Assembly (NCBI RefSeq): GCF_030142045.1
Contig: NZ_CP126242.1
Location: 1,798,001-1,862,000 of the forward strand
DNA from: Arthrobacter sp. zg-Y919
GTDB lineage: Bacteria > Actinomycetota > Actinomycetes > Actinomycetales > Micrococcaceae
Direction: 5' to 3'
Length of the DNA stretch: 64,000 nucleotides
Of the stretch, positions 61,471-64,000 are shown piece after piece (positions within the stretch are counted from its first letter, which is position 1; each line of letters opens with the position of its first letter). A program made the translations under genes and the position numbers. The notes beneath the pieces are model-generated. The model was not told where the DNA came from. It was given only the letters and a program-made list of their open reading frames with translations, and searched no databases.

Positions 61471-62757
61471 CTAGTCCAGGTAATCCCGCAGGACCTGGGA
61501 CCGGGACGGGTGGCGCAGCTTGGACATGGTCTTGGATTCGATCTGGCGGATACGTTCACGGGTGACCCCGTAAACCTTTCCGATTTCATCCAAGGTCTTC
61601 GGCTGGCCGTCGGTGAGGCCGAAACGCATCGCCACGACGCCGGCTTCGCGCTCGGAGAGGGTGTCCAGCACCGAGTGCAGCTGCTCCTGGAGCAGCGTGA
61701 AGCTCACGGCATCAGCGGGGACAACGGCTTCGGAGTCCTCAATGAGGTCACCGAACTCGGAGTCGCCGTCTTCACCCAGCGGGGTGTGCAGGGAGATCGG
61801 TTCGCGGCCGTACTTCTGGACCTCGACAACCTTTTCGGGTGTCATGTCCAGTTCCAGTGCCAGCTCTTCGGGAGCGGGCTCGCGGCCCAGGTCCTGGAGC
61901 ATCTGGCGTTGGACGCGTGCCAGCTTGTTGATGACTTCCACCATGTGCACCGGGATACGGATGGTGCGGGCCTGGTCCGCCATGGCGCGGGTGATGGCCT
62001 GGCGGATCCACCAGGTGGCGTACGTGGAGAACTTGAAGCCCTTGGTGTAGTCGAACTTCTCCACGGCGCGGATGAGGCCCAGGTTGCCTTCCTGGATCAG
62101 GTCCAGGAAGAGCATGCCGCGGCCGGTGTAGCGCTTGGCCAGGGACACGACGAGGCGAAGGTTCGCTTCGAGCAGGTGGTTCTTGGCACGCTTGCCGTCG
62201 TGGGAAACCCACTGCAGCTCGCGCTTGAGCTTGGGATCCATGTCCGGATCGGCTGCGAGCTTCTCTTCGGCGTACAGGCCGGCTTCGATCCGCAGTGCGA
62301 GGTCGACTTCCTGCTCTGCATTCAGCAGGGCGACCTTGCCGATCTGCTTCAGGTAGTCCTTGACCGGGTCCGCCGTGGCGCCGGCGGATACGACCTGCTG
62401 GGCAGGTGCGTCGTCATCGTCGGCGTCCGAGTACACGAAACCGGATCCCGTGGGTGCTGCTGCGGCATCTCCGGCTTCGGCGGCATCTGCATCGGGCTCG
62501 GCCTCGTTGGCCTCGACCTCTTCATCGACCTCGGGCTTGGCAGCCTTGGCGGTCTTGGCAGCGATCTTTCGTCCGGCTGCGGTGGTGCCGGCCTTCGCCG
62601 GAGCCTTCCGGGCCGCCGGCTTGCGGGCCGTCTTAGCGGCGGTCTTTTCGCCGGAAGCGGCCTCCTTCGCGGCAGCCGCGGACGGGGCCTCAGTTGCGGC
62701 AGTGCGCTTATTTGCAGTGTCAGTCTCTTCGACTGCAGTTGTCTTTCTCGGCGACAC
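61471..62757 (-). CDS. sigA: Primary RNA polymerase sigma factor SigA
   Basis: 428 aa. A disordered, Ala/Lys-rich N-terminus (about 1-110) precedes region 1.2 and region 2 ([40 protein letters not shown]), region 3 and region 4 ([20 protein letters not shown], which binds the -35 element). It directs transcription of housekeeping genes. GTG 62757 has AAAGG 6 nt upstream. Downstream is a TTCG-loop terminator. Confidence 0.96.
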   Translation of the reverse strand: MSPRKTTAVEETDTANKRTAATEAPSAAAAKEAASGEKTAAKTARKPAARKAPAKAGTTAAGRKIAAKTAKAAKPEVDEEVEANEAEPDADAAEAGDAAAAPTGSGFVYSDADDDDAPAQQVVSAGATADPVKDYLKQIGKVALLNAEQEVDLALRIEAGLYAEEKLAADPDMDPKLKRELQWVSHDGKRAKNHLLEANLRLVVSLAKRYTGRGMLFLDLIQEGNLGLIRAVEKFDYTKGFKFSTYATWWIRQAITRAMADQARTIRIPVHMVEVINKLARVQRQMLQDLGREPAPEELALELDMTPEKVVEVQKYGREPISLHTPLGEDGDSEFGDLIEDSEAVVPADAVSFTLLQEQLHSVLDTLSEREAGVVAMRFGLTDGQPKTLDEIGKVYGVTRERIRQIESKTMSKLRHPSRSQVLRDYLD

Positions 62758-63006
62758 AGAAAACCTTTCATACGGCGGGTTGTGGCGCCGCCAATGGGGG
62801 CAACACCACTATGACCCTGTCAAGTCCGTGCTTCTATCCAAGTGTTTCGGTTAGGTCTGTTCCTGGTAGAACACACCGTGCCGGTGATTTGTTCCGCTGG
62901 CCACAGGGACTGGCAGTTCAAAGGACACTTGATACACGAACCCGACCGGGTCTCGGTTCCCATTGTCGCACGTTTTCCCTTCCACTACAGCACGGCTTCG
63001 CCTCCT

Positions 63007-64000
63007 TCACCCGTCCCGGTTCCCGGGCCAGGATCCCTCACGTGTGCGGGCCCAGTCGGGAAGGACGCCGGTGCCGAGCAGTTCACGCAGCAGCAGCGCG
63101 AGGCGGTATCCGGGGCACGCCTCGAGTGCGCGCTCCAGGTAGACGTGGGCCCGGGAGCCTCTCCCCCGGGCCCATTCGATCCAGGCAAGGAGTGAGAGCA
63201 ATCCCGCCCTCACATCGCCCTCGGCTGCGGGCACCAGATCGGTGAACACTGCATGGGCACGGTCCAGCCGGGCCCAGTCCGGGGCGGAAGGTCCCCGTCC
63301 CACCAGCAGGCTGCGGAAATCCGCGGCTGCATGCCTTCGGGGGCGTGGCAGCAGGGGCACGGCCCCGGACTCCGCGGGGAACGCATCCCGGGGTGCACCA
63401 CCGGGCCGCACAGGTGGATGGTCCTGCCGCCGGAGCATGCCGTTTGCTTCCGCACCCTCCAGTGCCGGGCCTTTCCCTACAGCGGCCAGGACCAGCAGCG
63501 CATCCCGGATTCCGCGGTCCCCTAGGCTGGCCAGAAGGAATCCTGTGCCTTCGGGATCACTGTGCAGCCGGTCTCCGTGCGGACTGCCAGGAGTGGGTCC
63601 GCCTGCAGGGGGTGCGCCGCCGGCAGGGGCGGCGGCACCGAAACAGTCCGACCATGCCTCCAAAGTGGCTTGGAACTGTTCGCGTTCACACCACTGCCCG
63701 GCCAGCTGCTCCACGAAGCGGGCCTGTGCTGCGGCCACCTCCTGTTGATTGGTCCACTGCCCTGGGAAGGACTCTCCCACCGCCCGTTCAATCGACGCCG
63801 CGAAAGCGCTGCCGCGGTAGACCAGTTCGGTATTCAACCTGCTGTCGGCTATCCGTGACCGCGGCGTGCCGGGCCACGGGCAGCAGTCCGTCCGGGTGCA
63901 GAAATAATCCCGCCAGGTCTCCGGACCCACCAGCCAGCCGTCCTGCAGCGGAACACCCGCCGCGGCAAGTTCTTTCTCCAGCCTGCGGACCAGCGGCCTG
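63007..64000 (-). CDS. DUF4192 domain-containing protein, 5'-truncated at the window end
   Basis: The frame runs from a stop at 63007 to the window end, so at least 331 codons are seen. The conserved core is recognisable: LEKELAAAGVPLQDGWLVG followed by WRDYFCTRTDCCPWPGTP (Cys pair). The middle is low-complexity and the C-terminus (RAHVYLERALEACPGYRLAL) is helical. The family is actinobacterial and of unknown function, often adjacent to sigA. The start lies outside the window. Confidence 0.85.
   Translation of the reverse strand, partial: RPLVRRLEKELAAAGVPLQDGWLVGPETWRDYFCTRTDCCPWPGTPRSRIADSRLNTELVYRGSAFAASIERAVGESFPGQWTNQQEVAAAQARFVEQLAGQWCEREQFQATLEAWSDCFGAAAPAGGAPPAGGPTPGSPHGDRLHSDPEGTGFLLASLGDRGIRDALLVLAAVGKGPALEGAEANGMLRRQDHPPVRPGGAPRDAFPAESGAVPLLPRPRRHAAADFRSLLVGRGPSAPDWARLDRAHAVFTDLVPAAEGDVRAGLLSLLAWIEWARGRGSRAHVYLERALEACPGYRLALLLRELLGTGVLPDWARTREGSWPGNRDG

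Noticed and set aside
62758..63006. TTGACA-like element upstream of sigA as its promoter
   Set aside because: A TTGACA occurs on the minus strand near 62820, but no acceptable -10 lies 16-18 nt after it, so I did not annotate a promoter.

Overview
The window is a stretch of chromosome from a high-GC actinobacterium, most likely a member of the Micrococcaceae close to Arthrobacter. The evidence is the strong G/C preference at third codon positions, frequent GTG/TTG starts, and a set of proteins largely confined to Actinobacteria (DUF3000, DUF3093, DUF3159, DUF3710, DUF4193, DUF5998, DUF6421, DUF7455, SepH, and a SigA with a long Ala/Lys-rich N-terminus). Gene order from about 29 to 37 kb and at 60-64 kb resembles the sigA-dut-ceoBC neighbourhood of other actinobacteria. 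I saw no rRNA, tRNA, insertion sequence, prophage or CRISPR array.

Layout. 0-5 kb: 3' part of a DUF6421 gene with an SDR oxidoreductase and a threonine aldolase, then DUF3000 and ribonuclease D. 5-16.8 kb: an accessory-looking block with acetyltransferases, a GlsB-type membrane protein, a secreted nucleotidase diverging from a secreted M6 metalloprotease, membrane proteins, a UvrA paralogue and an alpha/beta hydrolase. 16.9-20.3 kb: a two-gene beta-oxidation operon (thiolase plus FadB-like protein) behind a perfect 20-bp palindromic operator. 20.5-23.8 kb: small proteins, an aldo/keto reductase and an NmrA-like protein. 23.8-28.8 kb: dxs and acnA. 29-37 kb: the conserved block RNA methyltransferase, ceoB-ceoC, DUF3159, OB-fold protein, DUF3710, dut, DUF3093, DUF4193, sepH. 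37-43.3 kb: a minus-strand group with a Pat-like protein, DUF5998, a phosphodiesterase and thymidine kinase. 43.4-46 kb: topoisomerase IV subunit A. 46-49.9 kb: csoR-copZ-copA copper operon diverging from a manganese-type DtxR/MntR regulator. 49.9-57.1 kb: cydA-cydB-cydDC(fused)-GNAT, diverging from a BlaI/M56 pair (57.2-58.6 kb). 58.6-64 kb: parE, a DUF7455 zinc-ribbon protein, sigA and a 5'-truncated DUF4192 gene.

How the genes work together. The cyd operon encodes the low-oxygen cytochrome bd oxidase plus the CydDC thiol exporter needed to assemble it. It shares a divergent intergenic region with blaI, and that region carries three copies of a TTCTAC-N5-GTAGAA palindrome, suggesting that a BlaI repressor and an M56 membrane protease control respiration. 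The cop operon has two CsoR-type GC-rich palindromes. ParC and ParE together make topoisomerase IV.

The least expected signals are non-coding. A 54-nt hairpin element occurs three times, each time 3' of a gene and in that gene's sense orientation, with conserved internal-loop halves (AACGAA / ATTAAA) and compensatory stem changes. There are also several short tandem repeats (5x15, 3x18 twice, 3x16, 3x13, 2x39 bp), some within coding sequence.
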